64,000 nucleotides of DNA from Paraburkholderia phenazinium (GTDB lineage: Bacteria; Pseudomonadota; Gammaproteobacteria; Burkholderiales; Burkholderiaceae): contig NZ_FSRM01000002.1 in assembly GCF_900141745.1 (NCBI RefSeq), positions 1,922,001 through 1,986,000 of the forward strand. Direction: 5' to 3'. The position numbers and the translations under genes are program-made. Below, one piece after another: positions 34,347 through 45,693 of the stretch. Below the pieces are notes generated by a model. The model was not told the origin of the DNA. It did not search any database and saw nothing but the letters and a program-made list of their open reading frames with translations. Position 1 is the stretch's first letter; every line of letters begins with the position of its first letter.

Positions 34347-35720
34347 TCAGCCGGCGTTATCGTCGCGGCGGCGGCCGGTCACCGCGGTCACGAGGAACCC
34401 GGCGCCGGCGGCCAGCAGTATCGATCTCCACGGATACCGTTTGACATAGCGGTCCGCCGCCGCAGCTTTGCGCCCAGCCTCCAGCAGAGTCGAGGCGGCA
34501 GCGCGAGTTGCCTGGCCCTCCGCCCGAAAGACTTTGCGCCCAATGCTGGCGGCCGCGCGGACGTCCATGGCCCGCGGGGCTGGAGATTGCTGACCGCGTT
34601 GACTCCGCTGAATCTGCTGCGCCTGTGTTTCCGGCTCGCTTGCCGCGGAGCCTGCCGGAGCCCCATTAGCAGCGGTGCTCTGCGCGTCCGAACTGTCTGG
34701 CCGTTCTGTCGGCGCCATCGCCTGCGCGAGCGTGGCGGCGGGCGAGAGACCTGCGGTACGTCCGGACATCGTCGAAGCGGCGAACACCGAGGCCATCTTC
34801 GCGCGGCTGCCCGGCGGGGCCTGGTCCAGTTGCCCCCATGCGCCACGCGGATCGTGCAGACGTCCGCGCGCCGCCGAGAACTCCGCGCCGAGCAGCAGCA
34901 CGGCGGCCGAGAAGTACAGCCACATCAACAGCACCGCCAGCGAACCCGCCGCGCCGAACGAATTGGCCATGCCCGCATGGGCCAGATAGAGAGCGAAGAG
35001 TTTCTTGCCTGCCGAGAACAGCACGGCTGCCACCGCACCGCCCACAAGGGCGTCGCGCCAGCGGACCACGGCGTCGGGCAGGAATTTCAGCAGGGCGGCG
35101 AAGGCGAAGGCCAGCACCAGCAGGCCGACTGCCAACTGCATCAGGTTGCCGATTACGACGTAGGGCGAGTTGCCCCACAGCCACTGACCGATAAACGTAA
35201 TGGCTGTATCGAGCACCAGCGAGACGATCAACAGAAACGCCACGCCGAGCACGAGTCCAAACGAAATGAGCCGGACCCGCACCAACGCGATGACGCTCGA
35301 CGAGCGCGGTCCCGAGAGCGGCCAGACGATGTTGAGCGCGCTATTGAGCGACGAGAACGTGGCCGACGCGCCGATCGCGAGGAGCGCGAACGAAATGATC
35401 GCCGCGATCCCACCTGCGCTACCCGCGTGGCGGGCATTCTGGACAATTGTTTGCACGCCGGTGGCGGCTTCGTCGCCGAGCAGCCCATGGATATGAGCGA
35501 ACAGTTCGCCGCGCACGGCCTGGGCGCCGAAGAACCATCCTGCCACGGCGATCACCATGACAAGCGTGGGCGCCAGCGAGAACGCGGCATAAAACGCAAT
35601 GGCTGCCGCCATCGCAGCACAGCGGTCTTCAGCGAACTGCCTGAACGCACCGATTGCCCATGAGGCTTGCTGGCGCGCTGCGCTTTGCAATTTGTCGGCG
35701 GATAGCGTGTCGATGTCCAT
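34347..35720 (-). CDS. YihY/BrkB-family inner-membrane protein
   Basis: A 457-aa protein. The N-terminal ~300 residues hold six hydrophobic helices with the family stretches MAAAIAFYAAFSLAPTLVMVIAVAGWFFG and GASATFSSLNSALNIVWPL. The C-terminal ~155 residues are hydrophilic and Ala-rich with a last hydrophobic helix (SILLAAGAGFLVTAV) before RRRDD, an arrangement like membrane-anchored DUF883/ElaB tails. The family was once called RNase BN, which is no longer accepted; the function is unknown. Confidence 0.9.
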   Translation of the reverse strand: MDIDTLSADKLQSAARQQASWAIGAFRQFAEDRCAAMAAAIAFYAAFSLAPTLVMVIAVAGWFFGAQAVRGELFAHIHGLLGDEAATGVQTIVQNARHAGSAGGIAAIISFALLAIGASATFSSLNSALNIVWPLSGPRSSSVIALVRVRLISFGLVLGVAFLLIVSLVLDTAITFIGQWLWGNSPYVVIGNLMQLAVGLLVLAFAFAALLKFLPDAVVRWRDALVGGAVAAVLFSAGKKLFALYLAHAGMANSFGAAGSLAVLLMWLYFSAAVLLLGAEFSAARGRLHDPRGAWGQLDQAPPGSRAKMASVFAASTMSGRTAGLSPAATLAQAMAPTERPDSSDAQSTAANGAPAGSAASEPETQAQQIQRSQRGQQSPAPRAMDVRAAASIGRKVFRAEGQATRAAASTLLEAGRKAAAADRYVKRYPWRSILLAAGAGFLVTAVTGRRRDDNAG

Positions 35721-35940
35721 ACGGCCTCTTGACGGGATCGTGGCGCCGGAAGTTGCTCACGTGCAGATGCGGCACGGCGGGTATGACCTTACGTATTGCA
35801 AGCACTATGCCTGTCACTATAACAAGGACGATCCCGCGGCAGGGTATGGCCGGCTGGGGTCATGCACAGTCACACGTACACATATAAGTAAACGTCTTAT
35901 ACTTTTTACTACCCACACAACATCCATGCCGAGGGCGACC

Positions 35941-38900
35941 ATGCTGCAAATGTCCCGGCGTCAGTTCCTGAAGGTGACGGCATCCACGCTGGCCGGATCG
36001 AGCTTGGCCCTGATGGGCTTCTCCCCGGACCCCGCGCTCGCCGAAGTCCGTCAGTACAAACTGTCGCGCACCACTGAAACCCGGAACACCTGCCCGTATT
36101 GCTCGGTGGGCTGCGGGATCCTCATGTATGGCCTCGGTGACGGCGCGAAGAACGCCACGGCCAGCATCATCCATATAGAAGGCGACCCGGATCATCCCGT
36201 CAATCGCGGCACGCTGTGTCCGAAGGGCGCGAGCCTGATCGACTTCATCCATAGCCCGAGCCGCCTGCTGTATCCCGAGTACCGGGCGGCCGGCTCCGAT
36301 CAGTGGCAGCGCATTTCGTGGGATGACGCGCTCGACCGCATCGCGAAACTGATGAAGGCCGACCGCGACGCCAACTTCGTCGAAACCACCGAGGATGGCA
36401 AGAAGGTCAACCGCTGGCTGACCACGGGGATGCTCGCTGCATCGGCCGCAAGCAACGAAGTAGGGTATCTGACGCACAAGGCCGTGCGCAGCATGGGGAT
36501 GTTGGCGTTCGACAACCAGGCGCGTGTCTGACACGGCCCGACGGTGGCAGGTCTTGCCCCGACGTTTGGCCGTGGAGCGATGACGAACCATTGGGTCGAC
36601 ATCAAGAACGCGGACGTGATCCTGGTGATGGGCGGCAATGCGGCCGAGGCGCACCCGTGTGGCTTCAAGTGGGTAGCGGAAGCCAAGGCGAACCGCAAGG
36701 CACGCCTGATCGTGGTCGACCCTCGCTTTACGCGAACCGCATCGGTGGCGGACTATTACGCGCCGATTCGTACCGGCACGGACATTGTGTTCCTTGGTGG
36801 GGTGATCAACTATCTGCTGACACACGACAAGATCCAGCACGAGTACGTAAAGAATTACACGGACTTTGCGTTCATCGTGCGCCAGGATTTTGCCTTCAAA
36901 GACGGCATCTATTCCGGCTACGACGCCGACAAGCACGCGTATCCGGACAAGGATTCGTGGGATTACGAGCGTGGCGACGACGGCTTTGTGAAGGTCGACA
37001 TGACGCTGCAGGATCCGCGCTGCGTCTATAACCTGCTCAAACAGCATTACTCGCGCTACACGCCCGAGATGGTCGAAAAGACCTGTGGCACACCGAAGGA
37101 AAAATTCCTGAAGGTCTGCGAAATGCTTTCCACGACGGCCGTGCCCGGGCGTGCGGGGACGATCCTGTATGCGCTTGGCTGGACCCATCACTCTGTCGGT
37201 GCGCAGATGATCCGCACCGGCGCGATGGTGCAACTGCTGCTCGGCAATATCGGCATCGCCGGCGGCGGCATGAACGCGCTGCGCGGTCACTCGAACATCC
37301 AGGGGTTGACGGACCTTGGGTTGATGTCGAACATGCTGCCGGGCTATATGACGCTGCCGACGGAAGGCGAGCAGAACTACGCCGACTACATCAAGAAGCG
37401 CGCTACGCAGCAGTTACGGCCCAATCAGCTTAGCTACTGGAAGAACTACGGCGCGTTTTTTGTGAGCTTCATGAAGTCGTGGTGGGGCGACGCGGCTACA
37501 GCCGATAACAACTGGGGCTACGACTATCTGCCCAAGCTCGACAAGCTATACGACTTGCTGCAAGCCATCGAACTGATGGATCAGGGCAAGATGAACGGCT
37601 ATATCGCGCAAGGCTTCAATGTGCTCGCATCCTCGCCGAACAAGGCCAAAACCGCTTCCGCGCTGGGCAAGCTGAAATGGCTGGTGGTGATGGACCCGCT
37701 CGCCATCGAAACCGCCGAGTTCTGGAAGAATTATGGCGACTACAACGACGTCGACGCGTCGAAGATCCAGACCGAAGTCTTCCGCTTGCCGACAACACTG
37801 TTCGCGGAGGAACGCGGTTCGCTGGTGAGTTCGAGCCGTGTTCTGCAGTGGCACTGGAAGGGCGTGGAGGGTCCAGGCGAATCGAAGAGCGATCTGGAGA
37901 TCATGTCGGGGATTTTCCTGCGCATGCGCAAGGCGTATCAGGAGCAGGGTGGCAAATTCCCGGATCCAATCGTCAAGCTCGCATGGCCGTACGCGAACCC
38001 GGAAAGCCCGACGCCGGAAGAGCTGGCGATGGAGTACAGCGGTCGCGCGGTCACCGATCTGACCGACGCGAAGGACCCGACCAAGGTGCTGGTGAAGAAG
38101 GGCGAGCAACTATCGGGCTTTGCGCAATTGAAGGACGACGGTTCGACCGCAAGCGGCTGCTGGATTTTTTGCGGCTCATGGACCCAGGCCGGCAACCAGA
38201 TGGGGCGGCGCGACAACGACGACCCGACCGGTATCGGCCAGACCCTCAACTGGGCGTGGGCGTGGCCGGTGAACCGGCGGATTCTCTACAACCGGGCATC
38301 GTGCGATCTGAACGGCAAGCCGTTCGACCCCACCCGCAAGCTGATTGGCTGGAACGGTTCCGCATGGACCGGGGCGGACATCCCCGACTTCAAGGTGGAC
38401 GAGCCCCCGGAAAACGGCATGGGACCGTTCATCATGAACCCTGAAGGCGTAGCGCGTTTCTTCGCGCGCGACGCGATGAACGAAGGACCGTTCCCCGAGC
38501 ACTACGAGCCGTTTGAAACGCCGCTTGGCTATAACCCGCTGCATCCGCAGAACGCGCAGGCCACTAACAACCCGGCCGCGCGCGTGTTCCCGGAGGACCG
38601 GGCGGCCTTCGGCAAGGCAGCGGACTTCCCGCATACGGCGACCACCTATCGGCTGACCGAGCATTTCCATTTCTGGACCAAGCATGCGCGGCTGAATTCG
38701 ATCATTCAGCCGCAGCAGTTCGTCGAAATTGGCGAAGACCTGGCGAAAGAGGTGGGCGTGGTGGCGGGCGACCGCGTGAAAGTATCGTCGAATCGCGGCT
38801 ATCTGATTGCCGTAGCGGTGGTGACCAAGCGGATCAAGCCGCTGATGATCGACGGCAAGAAGGTGCAGACCGTTGGCGTCCCGCTGCATTGGGGCTTCAA

Positions 38901-39012
38901 GGGGCAGACGAAGCCGGGGTACATCACCAACACGTTGACGCCGGTGGTAGGCGACGCGAATTCGCAGACACCGGAATTCAAGTCGTTCCTCGTGAAGGTC
39001 GAGAAGGCATAG
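35941..39012 (+). CDS. fdoG: Formate dehydrogenase alpha subunit, selenoprotein (Sec at TGA 36529)
   Basis: A 1023-residue catalytic subunit once TGA 36529-36531 is read as selenocysteine (residue 197; frame unchanged on both sides, ARV-Sec-HGPTVAGLAPTFGRG). Start 35941 follows GAGG by six bases and gives a twin-arginine signal (SRRQFLKVTAST), so the mature enzyme is periplasmic. The [4Fe-4S] motif is CPYCSVGCGI with a later Cys in GTLCPKG; the molybdopterin domains follow. Its length and Sec position agree with E. coli FdnG/FdoG. It oxidises formate and passes electrons through the beta and gamma subunits to quinone. The block fdoGHI-fdhE-selAB-selC continues on the same strand. Confidence 0.96.
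36532..36574 (+). promoter_or_regulatory. SECIS element of fdoG
   Basis: Directly after the TGA, CACGGCC (36532-36538) pairs with GGCCGTG (36568-36574). The tip is GGCA (36546-36549), loop GGTCT, TGCC (36555-36558). The GGTCT loop and spacing match bacterial SECIS elements bound by SelB. Confidence 0.9.
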
Positions 39013-39027
39013 GGGGCAAGATAAAAA

Positions 39028-39963
39028 ATGGCACTGCAATCATTGGATATCAAGCGCCTGTCCGCCACCACGACTCCTCCCCCGGGGGTACGGGAGCCGG
39101 TGACCGGCACCGTGGCGAAGCTGATCGACGTTAGCAAATGCATTGGCTGCAAGGCGTGTCAGACGGCGTGCATGGAGTGGAACGACCTGCGCGACGAGGT
39201 GGGAATCAACCACGGCGTGTACGACAACCCGCTGGATCTCACCGAGCATTCGTGGACGGTGATGCGTTTCTCCGAGTACGAGAATCCGGACGGGAACCTC
39301 GAATGGCTGATCCGCAAGGACGGCTGCATGCACTGCGAGGATCCGGGCTGCCTGAAGGCGTGTCCGTCGCCGGGCGCGATTGTGCAGTACACGAACGGCA
39401 TCGTCGATTTTCATGAGGAGAACTGCATTGGCTGCGGCTATTGCGTGACGGGCTGTCCGTTCAACATTCCGCGCATTTCGAAGACGGACCATCGGGCATA
39501 CAAATGCACGCTATGTTCCGACCGCGTCGCGGCTGGTCAGGAGCCGGCGTGCGTGAAGACGTGTCCGACCGGTGCGATTGTGTTCGGCACCAAGGAGGAC
39601 ATGAAGCAGCACGCGGCGGAGCGCATCGAAGATCTCAAGGAGCGCGGCTTCGAGCACGCGGGACTGTACGACCCACCGGGCGTGAGCGGGACGCACGTGA
39701 TGTATGTGCTGCACCACGCGGACCAGCCTTCGCTGTACCACGGCTTGCCGGATCATCCGCGGATCAGTCCGATGGTGCGTTTGTGGAAGGGCATTGCGAA
39801 GCCGCTGGCGGTGGCGGGGATTGCTTTGGCGGCGCTGTCCGGCTTCTTCCATTACACGCGGATTGGCCCGAACGAGGTGACGGAAGACGACGAACTGGCG
39901 GCGCGGGATGAGGCCAGGCGCATTCGTGGCGAGCGCGAGGAGCAGAACGATGAAGTCAAATGA
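39028..39963 (+). CDS. fdoH: Formate dehydrogenase beta subunit (four [4Fe-4S] clusters)
   Basis: A 311-aa electron-transfer subunit. Cysteine groups [37 protein letters not shown] and CTLCSDRV...CVKTCPTG fit four [4Fe-4S] clusters. One hydrophobic helix near residues 250-275 ([18 protein letters not shown]) anchors it to the membrane. It starts 15 bases after fdoG and overlaps fdoI by 14 bases. Confidence 0.95.
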   Translation: MALQSLDIKRLSATTTPPPGVREPVTGTVAKLIDVSKCIGCKACQTACMEWNDLRDEVGINHGVYDNPLDLTEHSWTVMRFSEYENPDGNLEWLIRKDGCMHCEDPGCLKACPSPGAIVQYTNGIVDFHEENCIGCGYCVTGCPFNIPRISKTDHRAYKCTLCSDRVAAGQEPACVKTCPTGAIVFGTKEDMKQHAAERIEDLKERGFEHAGLYDPPGVSGTHVMYVLHHADQPSLYHGLPDHPRISPMVRLWKGIAKPLAVAGIALAALSGFFHYTRIGPNEVTEDDELAARDEARRIRGEREEQNDEVK

Positions 39964-40576
39964 CCCGAATCTGATTGTGCGTTACACGGCGAACGAGCGG
40001 ACGAATCACTGGATCACGGCGATTTCGTTTGTGATGCTGGCGTTGTCTGGGTTAGCGTTGTTTCATCCGTCGATGTTCTGGCTAACGGCGTTGTTTGGCG
40101 GAGGGCAGTGGACGCGGATCCTGCATCCGTTTGTGGGTCTGGTGATGTTTGTGTCGTTCCTGATTCTCGCGGTGCGATTTTGGCATCACAACTATCTGGA
40201 CCGTGACGATGTACAGTGGTTAAGGCAGATTGATGATGTACTCGCGAATCGCGAGGAGAATTTGCCGGAGATTGGGCGGTATAACGCTGGGCAGAAGCTT
40301 TTGTTTTTTACTATGGTGGGGTGTCTGGTGTTACTGCTTTGCAGTGGGGTTGTTATCTGGCGGCGGTATTTTTCAGTTTACTTCCCGGTTGAGGTGATTC
40401 GGCTTGCTGCCCTTGTCCATGCTTTTGCCGCGTTTGTTCTCATTGTTGGGATTGTGGTGCATATCTATGCTGCCATCTGGATCAAGGGGTCCGTCGGCGC
40501 TATGGTGCGTGGTACCGTCACGCTAGGGTGGGCGAGGAAGCATCATCCTAAGTGGTTTCGGGAGAGTGTTAAATAG
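39950..40576 (+). CDS. fdoI: Formate dehydrogenase gamma subunit, cytochrome b556
   Basis: A 208-aa membrane protein with four hydrophobic helices. It begins [24 protein letters not shown], and its His residues (TNHWI, LHPFVG, FWHHNY, VHAFAA, VVHIYA) can bind two haems and quinone. Start 39950 lies within the end of fdoH; the longer frame is in the wrong context. Codon usage is more T-rich than in neighbours. Confidence 0.94.
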   Translation: MKSNDPNLIVRYTANERTNHWITAISFVMLALSGLALFHPSMFWLTALFGGGQWTRILHPFVGLVMFVSFLILAVRFWHHNYLDRDDVQWLRQIDDVLANREENLPEIGRYNAGQKLLFFTMVGCLVLLLCSGVVIWRRYFSVYFPVEVIRLAALVHAFAAFVLIVGIVVHIYAAIWIKGSVGAMVRGTVTLGWARKHHPKWFRESVK

Positions 40577-40652
40577 GAAGGCCACCAGCCAAGGCAACAG
40601 AACACCCCGCCCCAAAGCGTGCGCAGCAAACAAAGAAAGAGCCGCAGTTGAT

Positions 40653-41585
40653 ATGCCCCAAAAAATCCTAGACCCATCACAGATAGCATCCCAGGACCCC
40701 TCAGCGATCCCGCGCATCCGCCTGCCGGAGCGGGCGACAGTATTTGAAACCCGCGCAGCGAGACTAAAAAACCTCGCCGCTGGCAATCCGATCTCCGCTT
40801 ACATCAGACTGATGTCAACAGTAGCCGCAGCCCAGCACCTGCAGCTAACAACCATCATCTCAAACCTCCCATCGCGGGAAGCGATCACCCAGGCCCAACA
40901 CCACTCCATGCCTCTAATCCCGGCCCTCTCGCCGGACCGGGACCCGCAGTGGCGCGCCGTCGTCCACCGCTTGCTGGACAAAGTCGAAGCCGCCGGCGCC
41001 ATCACCCCCGCACTCGGCAACGTTCTCGACGCCCTGCGTCTAAAGACCCTCGAAGAACTCGATACCCAGGCCGACGCGGTCCTGGCCCATCGCTATAACG
41101 AAATCGATCCCGCCTCCGCCCCGTTTATCATGGCGGCCCTCCAGGTGGTCTGGACCGATCTTGCGAGCCGTCTCGATCCGCGCGATATTCCCTATCTCGA
41201 CACGCCAGGCGTCTGTCCCGTCTGCGGCGCTCTGCCAGTTGCCAGCATCGTGCGCGTCGGCGGTCAGTATCAGGGCTACCGTTATCTGCAATGCGGTCTA
41301 TGCTCCAGTGAATGGCATGTGGTCCGCACCAAATGCTCGAATTGCGATTCGACCAAAGGGATCGCCTATCATGGCATCGCGGGCGGTAACGAGGCCCTCA
41401 AGGCGGAATCCTGCGATGAATGCCATACGTATCGCAAGATCGGCTATCAGGAGAAAGACTTCGAGTTCGAGCCGCTCGCAGACGACCTCGCGAGCCTCAC
41501 GCTCGATCTGTTGATGAACGAAGCAGGCTATCGGCGCAGTAGCCCCAATCCGTTGCTGTGGCCTGAAGTGCCATCGGATGCCTAA
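40653..41585 (+). CDS. fdhE: Formate dehydrogenase accessory protein FdhE
   Basis: A 310-aa protein. The C-terminal half has four CxxC pairs ([30 protein letters not shown]), the iron-binding rubredoxin-like sites of FdhE. It is needed to activate Tat-exported formate dehydrogenases. I chose the start at 40653 ([10 protein letters not shown]); an upstream in-frame extension from 40566 looks non-coding. The ribosome site is weak. The gap to fdoI is 76 bases. Confidence 0.93.
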   Translation: MPQKILDPSQIASQDPSAIPRIRLPERATVFETRAARLKNLAAGNPISAYIRLMSTVAAAQHLQLTTIISNLPSREAITQAQHHSMPLIPALSPDRDPQWRAVVHRLLDKVEAAGAITPALGNVLDALRLKTLEELDTQADAVLAHRYNEIDPASAPFIMAALQVVWTDLASRLDPRDIPYLDTPGVCPVCGALPVASIVRVGGQYQGYRYLQCGLCSSEWHVVRTKCSNCDSTKGIAYHGIAGGNEALKAESCDECHTYRKIGYQEKDFEFEPLADDLASLTLDLLMNEAGYRRSSPNPLLWPEVPSDA

Positions 41586-41601
41586 GCAGGAGAAACGTCG
41601 C

Positions 41602-43119
41602 GTGAGCGAAGTGCAGGGAAACCCGTTAAACGCGCTGCTGGCACGTGTGCCCGCCGTGGAGCGAGTCATGTCGTCCTTAGCCGTGCAGCCTTTGCTCGCC
41701 GAATACGGCCGCACCCAGGTGCTCGCCGCCGTGCGTGCAGCGCTCGACAGGCTGCGGCAGAATCTGCAGGCCGGCGCCGGGCGTGCCGCCGAGCGGCAGG
41801 ATGATGGACCCGCCACAGCGTCTGCGATGTCTCACGGCGGTCCGGACGTTCTGCAGGGCGGCATGTCACTTGACGCCGCGTGCAACGAATCTCACGTCGT
41901 CAGTCAGGTCGCCATTCTGCTGGCGCAGCGCGCGCAGAACCGTCTGCGCGCCGTTTTCAATCTTACCGGTACGGTGCTGCACACCAATCTCGGCCGTGCG
42001 CTGCTGCCCGACGAGGCCGTGCGCGCCGTTGTTGAAGCGCTCACGCGTCCGATGAATCTCGAGTTCGATCTCGCAACCGGCAGCCGGGGCGATCGCGACG
42101 ATCTGATCGACGACATTATCTGCGAGTTGACCGGCGCTGAAGCGGCCACGGTAGTGAACAACAACGCTGCGGCCGTGCTTTTGACGCTATCGGCGCTTGC
42201 GGCGAAGAAGGAAGTGATCGTGTCGCGTGGCGAACTCGTCGAGATTGGCGGTGCGTTCCGTATTCCCGACATCATGTCGCGCGCGGGCGCAAGGCTGCGC
42301 GAGGTGGGGGCGACCAACCGCACGCATCTGAAGGACTACGAAGAGGCTATCGGTCCGCGCACTGCGATGCTGATGAAAGTCCATTGCAGCAACTATGCGA
42401 TCAGCGGCTTTACGAAAAGCGTCGAGCTCGATGAACTCGCGCCCCTTGCACGCCGGCATGGTTTGCCGGTTGCAGTCGATCTGGGCAGCGGCACGCTCGT
42501 CGATCTCGCGCAGTGGGGATTGCCGAATGAGCCAACCGTGCGCGAGAACATTGTCGCGGGGGCCGACCTCGTGACGTTCAGTGGCGACAAGCTGCTTGGC
42601 GGTCCGCAAGCGGGCCTAATCGTCGGACGTGCCGATCTGATCCACAAGATCAAAAAGCATCCGCTCAAACGTGCGCTGCGTGTGGGCAAGCTCACGCTTG
42701 CGGCGCTCGAGCCTGTCCTGCGCCTTTATCAGGCGCCTGAATTTCTGCGTGAACGCCTGACAACGCTGCGTCTGCTGACACGTCCAGCCGCGGAAATGCA
42801 GGCGTTTGCCGAGCGCGCGTTACCGCTTTTGCAGCACGCACTCGGGGAGAGTTTTATCGTGAGCGCCGAGCCCATGTTCAGCCAGATCGGTAGTGGCGCG
42901 TTGCCCATCGAGCAGCTGCCTAGCTACGGACTGGTGGTGCGCCTTGCAACCGGCAAGCGTAGCGGCCGAGCATTGATGAAACTCGAGAAAGCGCTTCACG
43001 CATTGCCGCGACCGGTCATTGGCCGCATTGCCGACGATGCATTGCGGCTCGATCTGCGCTGCCTCGAAGCCGTCGATGAAGCCACGTTCCTCTCGCAGTG
43101 CGAGGCGTTGCACGCATGA
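41602..43119 (+). CDS. selA: L-seryl-tRNA(Sec) selenium transferase SelA
   Basis: A 505-aa PLP enzyme that turns seryl-tRNA(Sec) into selenocysteyl-tRNA. The PLP lysine is K330 in [33 protein letters not shown] and SNYAISGF are further family motifs. GTG 41602 is preferred because AGGAG lies nine bases upstream; ATG 41578 inside fdhE is in frame. It is about 40 residues longer than E. coli SelA, partly from an Ala/Gly-rich insert near residues 55-95. Confidence 0.95.
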   Translation: MSEVQGNPLNALLARVPAVERVMSSLAVQPLLAEYGRTQVLAAVRAALDRLRQNLQAGAGRAAERQDDGPATASAMSHGGPDVLQGGMSLDAACNESHVVSQVAILLAQRAQNRLRAVFNLTGTVLHTNLGRALLPDEAVRAVVEALTRPMNLEFDLATGSRGDRDDLIDDIICELTGAEAATVVNNNAAAVLLTLSALAAKKEVIVSRGELVEIGGAFRIPDIMSRAGARLREVGATNRTHLKDYEEAIGPRTAMLMKVHCSNYAISGFTKSVELDELAPLARRHGLPVAVDLGSGTLVDLAQWGLPNEPTVRENIVAGADLVTFSGDKLLGGPQAGLIVGRADLIHKIKKHPLKRALRVGKLTLAALEPVLRLYQAPEFLRERLTTLRLLTRPAAEMQAFAERALPLLQHALGESFIVSAEPMFSQIGSGALPIEQLPSYGLVVRLATGKRSGRALMKLEKALHALPRPVIGRIADDALRLDLRCLEAVDEATFLSQCEALHA

Positions 43120-45038
43120 TCGTCGGGACTGCTGGACATATCGATCACGGCAAGACGACGCTGGTGCGCGCGCTGACGGGCGTCGATACGGATAGACTCA
43201 AGGAAGAAAAGGCGCGTGGCATCTCGATCGAACTCGGTTATGCCTATACGCCGCTAGAAAACGGCGACGTATTGGGCTTGATCGATGTGCCCGGCCACGA
43301 GAAGCTCGTTCACACGATGGCGGCGGGTGCATGCGGCATTGACTTTGCATTGCTGGTGATCGCCGCGGATGACGGCGTGATGCCGCAAACGCGGGAACAT
43401 CTGGCGATCCTGCAACTGCTCGGTGTATCGCACGGCGCAGTGGCGCTGACGAAGACCGACCGTGTCGACGCGGCGCGTCTTGCGCAAGTGCGTGCAGAAA
43501 TTGATGTGTGGCTCGCTGCGTCGTCGTTTGCTGGAGCGCCGGTGTTCGAAACCAACGCGACGCAGTCAGACGACGCCGGGGTAGCACAACTCAAAGCCTA
43601 TCTGCACGAAACCGCGGTCGCATGGCGAGCGCGTCGCGATGACGGGCTATTCCGCTTGGCGATCGATCGGGTGTTCACCTTGACCGGGCAAGGCACGATC
43701 GTGACGGGCACCGTTTTCGCCGGACGCGTGACCACCGGCGATACGGTAATGCTCGCGCCGGCCGCGACGACGGTGCGCGTACGCAGCATTCATGCGCAGA
43801 ATCGCGCAGCGGAGGTGGGCCATGCCGGACAGCGCTGCGCGCTCAATCTCGCCGGTATCGAAAAGGAAGCGATCGCGCGCGGCGACTGGATCGTCGATGC
43901 GCGATTGGCCGAGCCGTCGGAACGGCTCGATGTCGAACTGACGCTGTTAGCCGATGCCGGCATTGCATTGCAGCACTGGACGCCGCTGCATGTGCATATC
44001 GGCACGACGCATCGGGTCGCGCACGTGGCGTTGCTGGATGGCGATACCTTGCATGCTGGCGAATCGGCGCGAGCGCAACTCGTTTTTGATTTGCCCGTGT
44101 GTGCGTTGGCCGGCGATCGCTTTATCGTGCGTAATGCGCAGGCTACCAAGACCGTTGGCGGCGGCCGCGTGCTCGATCCGTTTGGTCCCGCGCGCAAGCG
44201 TCGCACTCCTGAACGTCACGCGTGGCTCGATGCGCTGCGAGCATGGATCGACGCGCGCACGATCGAGCCGCTGCTCGAGCAGGCTCCGCACGGCATGCTG
44301 CGTTCGACTCTCATGCATGTAACGGGGTTGCCGGCAAACCTGCTGAGCGTGCCGGAGACCGCACTGACTATTCCCTTGCACGGAAAGACCGCGGACGATG
44401 CGGTGGTTGTGCAGCGTCGTCATTGGGAGCAGTTGGGCGTGCAGGTCGTGAGTGCATTGGAGCAGTTTCATCTGCGCATGCCCGACGAGCAGGGCCCGGA
44501 CGCCGCGCGCTTGCGCCGTATCGCGGCGCCGCTGTTGCCGGATGGGTTGTGGCGCGCGCTGGTTGACGCGCTGGAAATGCAAGGGACAGTGGTGAGAAGC
44601 GGTGCCAGGCTGCATCTGCCGGAGCATCGTGTCGCGCTCGACGCGAGCGAGGAAGCTTTGGCCGCGAAGCTGTTGCCCTTGATCGCGCAAGGCCGTTTCG
44701 ATCCGCCCTGGGTGCGCGATCTGGCAAGTGAGATTCATGAGCCGGAAGAGAAGGTGCGGCAACTGTTGCGCAAGCTTTCGCGGCAGGGTGGGGTGTACCA
44801 GGTGGTGCGGGATCTTTTCTATCACCCGGACGTGGTGTATGAACTGGCGCGCCTGGTGGGTTCGCTCGCGCAGGAGCACGGCGGTGGGCTGGGCGCGTCC
44901 GCATTTCGCGATGCGAGCGGTTTGGGACGCAAGCGCGCGATCCAGATTTTGGAGTTCTTCGATCGCGTTGGATATACTCGTTTCCAGCGCGATCTTCGAC
45001 TCGTGCGCGGCGACAGTCGTTTGCTCGAGACGCTTTGA
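43116..45038 (+). CDS. selB: Selenocysteine-specific elongation factor SelB
   Basis: A 640-aa protein. The N-terminal GTPase has [25 protein letters not shown] and [10 protein letters not shown]-Tu-like barrels follow, and the C-terminal ~250 residues are winged-helix repeats that bind SECIS. It brings Sec-tRNA to the ribosome at the fdoG TGA. ATG 43116 overlaps the selA stop by four bases. Confidence 0.96.
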   Translation: MIVGTAGHIDHGKTTLVRALTGVDTDRLKEEKARGISIELGYAYTPLENGDVLGLIDVPGHEKLVHTMAAGACGIDFALLVIAADDGVMPQTREHLAILQLLGVSHGAVALTKTDRVDAARLAQVRAEIDVWLAASSFAGAPVFETNATQSDDAGVAQLKAYLHETAVAWRARRDDGLFRLAIDRVFTLTGQGTIVTGTVFAGRVTTGDTVMLAPAATTVRVRSIHAQNRAAEVGHAGQRCALNLAGIEKEAIARGDWIVDARLAEPSERLDVELTLLADAGIALQHWTPLHVHIGTTHRVAHVALLDGDTLHAGESARAQLVFDLPVCALAGDRFIVRNAQATKTVGGGRVLDPFGPARKRRTPERHAWLDALRAWIDARTIEPLLEQAPHGMLRSTLMHVTGLPANLLSVPETALTIPLHGKTADDAVVVQRRHWEQLGVQVVSALEQFHLRMPDEQGPDAARLRRIAAPLLPDGLWRALVDALEMQGTVVRSGARLHLPEHRVALDASEEALAAKLLPLIAQGRFDPPWVRDLASEIHEPEEKVRQLLRKLSRQGGVYQVVRDLFYHPDVVYELARLVGSLAQEHGGGLGASAFRDASGLGRKRAIQILEFFDRVGYTRFQRDLRLVRGDSRLLETL

Positions 45039-45085
45039 GCGTGTCCGTGCCGTCGCCGTGTCCGGTGTATTCATCTTCCCGAGAA

Positions 45086-45180
45086 GGAAGGCATTCGCAT
45101 CTGGTGGTGCGGCTGGACTTCAAATCCAGTAGGGGGTGTCAGACACTCCCTGGTCGGTTCGACTCCGGCTGCCTTCCGCC
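45086..45180 (+). tRNA. selC: tRNA-Sec (anticodon TCA)
   Basis: Acceptor arm of 8 bp (GGAAGGCA/TGCCTTCC), 6-bp D stem with a 4-base loop, anticodon loop CTTCAAA with TCA at 45120-45122, a long variable arm (GGGTGT/ACACTCC) and T loop TTCGACT. The 8+5 design and long D stem are specific for tRNA-Sec. The discriminator is G45178; the genome continues CCCA, so the CCA end is not fully encoded. It follows selB by 47 bases. Confidence 0.96.
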
Positions 45181-45191
45181 CAGCAAGGCTT

Positions 45192-45284
45192 CCCGGCTAT
45201 TCCAACATCTTCCGAAGACGTCCTCCAGGTCGCTGATTTTAAAGCGGTTTGTGGGTAACGACGTACTTGCCGCTTCCGCCAAGG
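45192..45284 (+). repeat. Direct repeat copy 1, just after tRNA-Sec
   Basis: The core 45210-45284 matches 54961-55035 at 68 of 75 positions in the same orientation; a preceding CCCGGCTATTCCAA is also shared with one change. The element contains TTTAAAGCGGTTTGTGGGTA unchanged. It starts 12 bases after the tRNA. I do not recognise the repeat family. Confidence 0.85.
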
Positions 45285-45430
45285 TCCCGCACAATTTCCA
45301 CAAGAAGTATGGGTAGCGATATGGGTTTGGTGGGCAGGAATGGAGCGGAATTCCAGGATCCAGTCGTGATCGGGTCGATACGCACAGTTCAACGCATGAC
45401 TCGTACTTTTCCGCACGCGAGTCCGCTCGC

Positions 45431-45492
45431 GCTGCGGACTCATAATCCTCCCCGAAAGGACGCCGCGGGTTCGACTCCCACCCGGCCCACCA
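45431..45492 (+). other. Remnant of a tRNA 3' half
   Basis: GCGGACTCATAATCC looks like an anticodon arm, followed by a variable-arm-like segment with CCGAAAGG, a T arm with GGTTCGACTCCC and an acceptor strand CCGGCCC plus ACCA (ending 45492). Two stem mismatches and the lack of any 5' half (no GGGCCGG or D arm upstream) show it is not a working tRNA. The rest of 45285-45693 holds a small hairpin (CGCGAG/CTCGCG, 45416-45431) and nothing else recognised. Confidence 0.7.
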
Positions 45493-45693
45493 TTCGTTGT
45501 TCCAGCAGGTCCCGGACGTTCCGTCCAAATCTTTCCCACTCTTGCCGCGCACGCGTTTCAATGCCTCCTCGCTTCCCGGAAGCTCGTGTGCCATCCGTTG
45601 ACATCCTCAAGTTTGCGGCGAACAACCGTGATTGGTCCGGAGGGGGCAGGCTTCTATCGCGCGAAGGGCGTTTTCTATTGCCAGCGTGTGGTG

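Noticed and set aside
45431..45492. A complete tRNA gene
   Set aside because: No matching 5' acceptor strand or D arm, and mismatches occur in both the anticodon and T stems.
45139..45594. A minus-strand protein across selC and the tRNA remnant
   Set aside because: It reads through tRNA-Sec in antisense and contains GWESNPR-type peptide, a common artefact of translating tRNA T arms.
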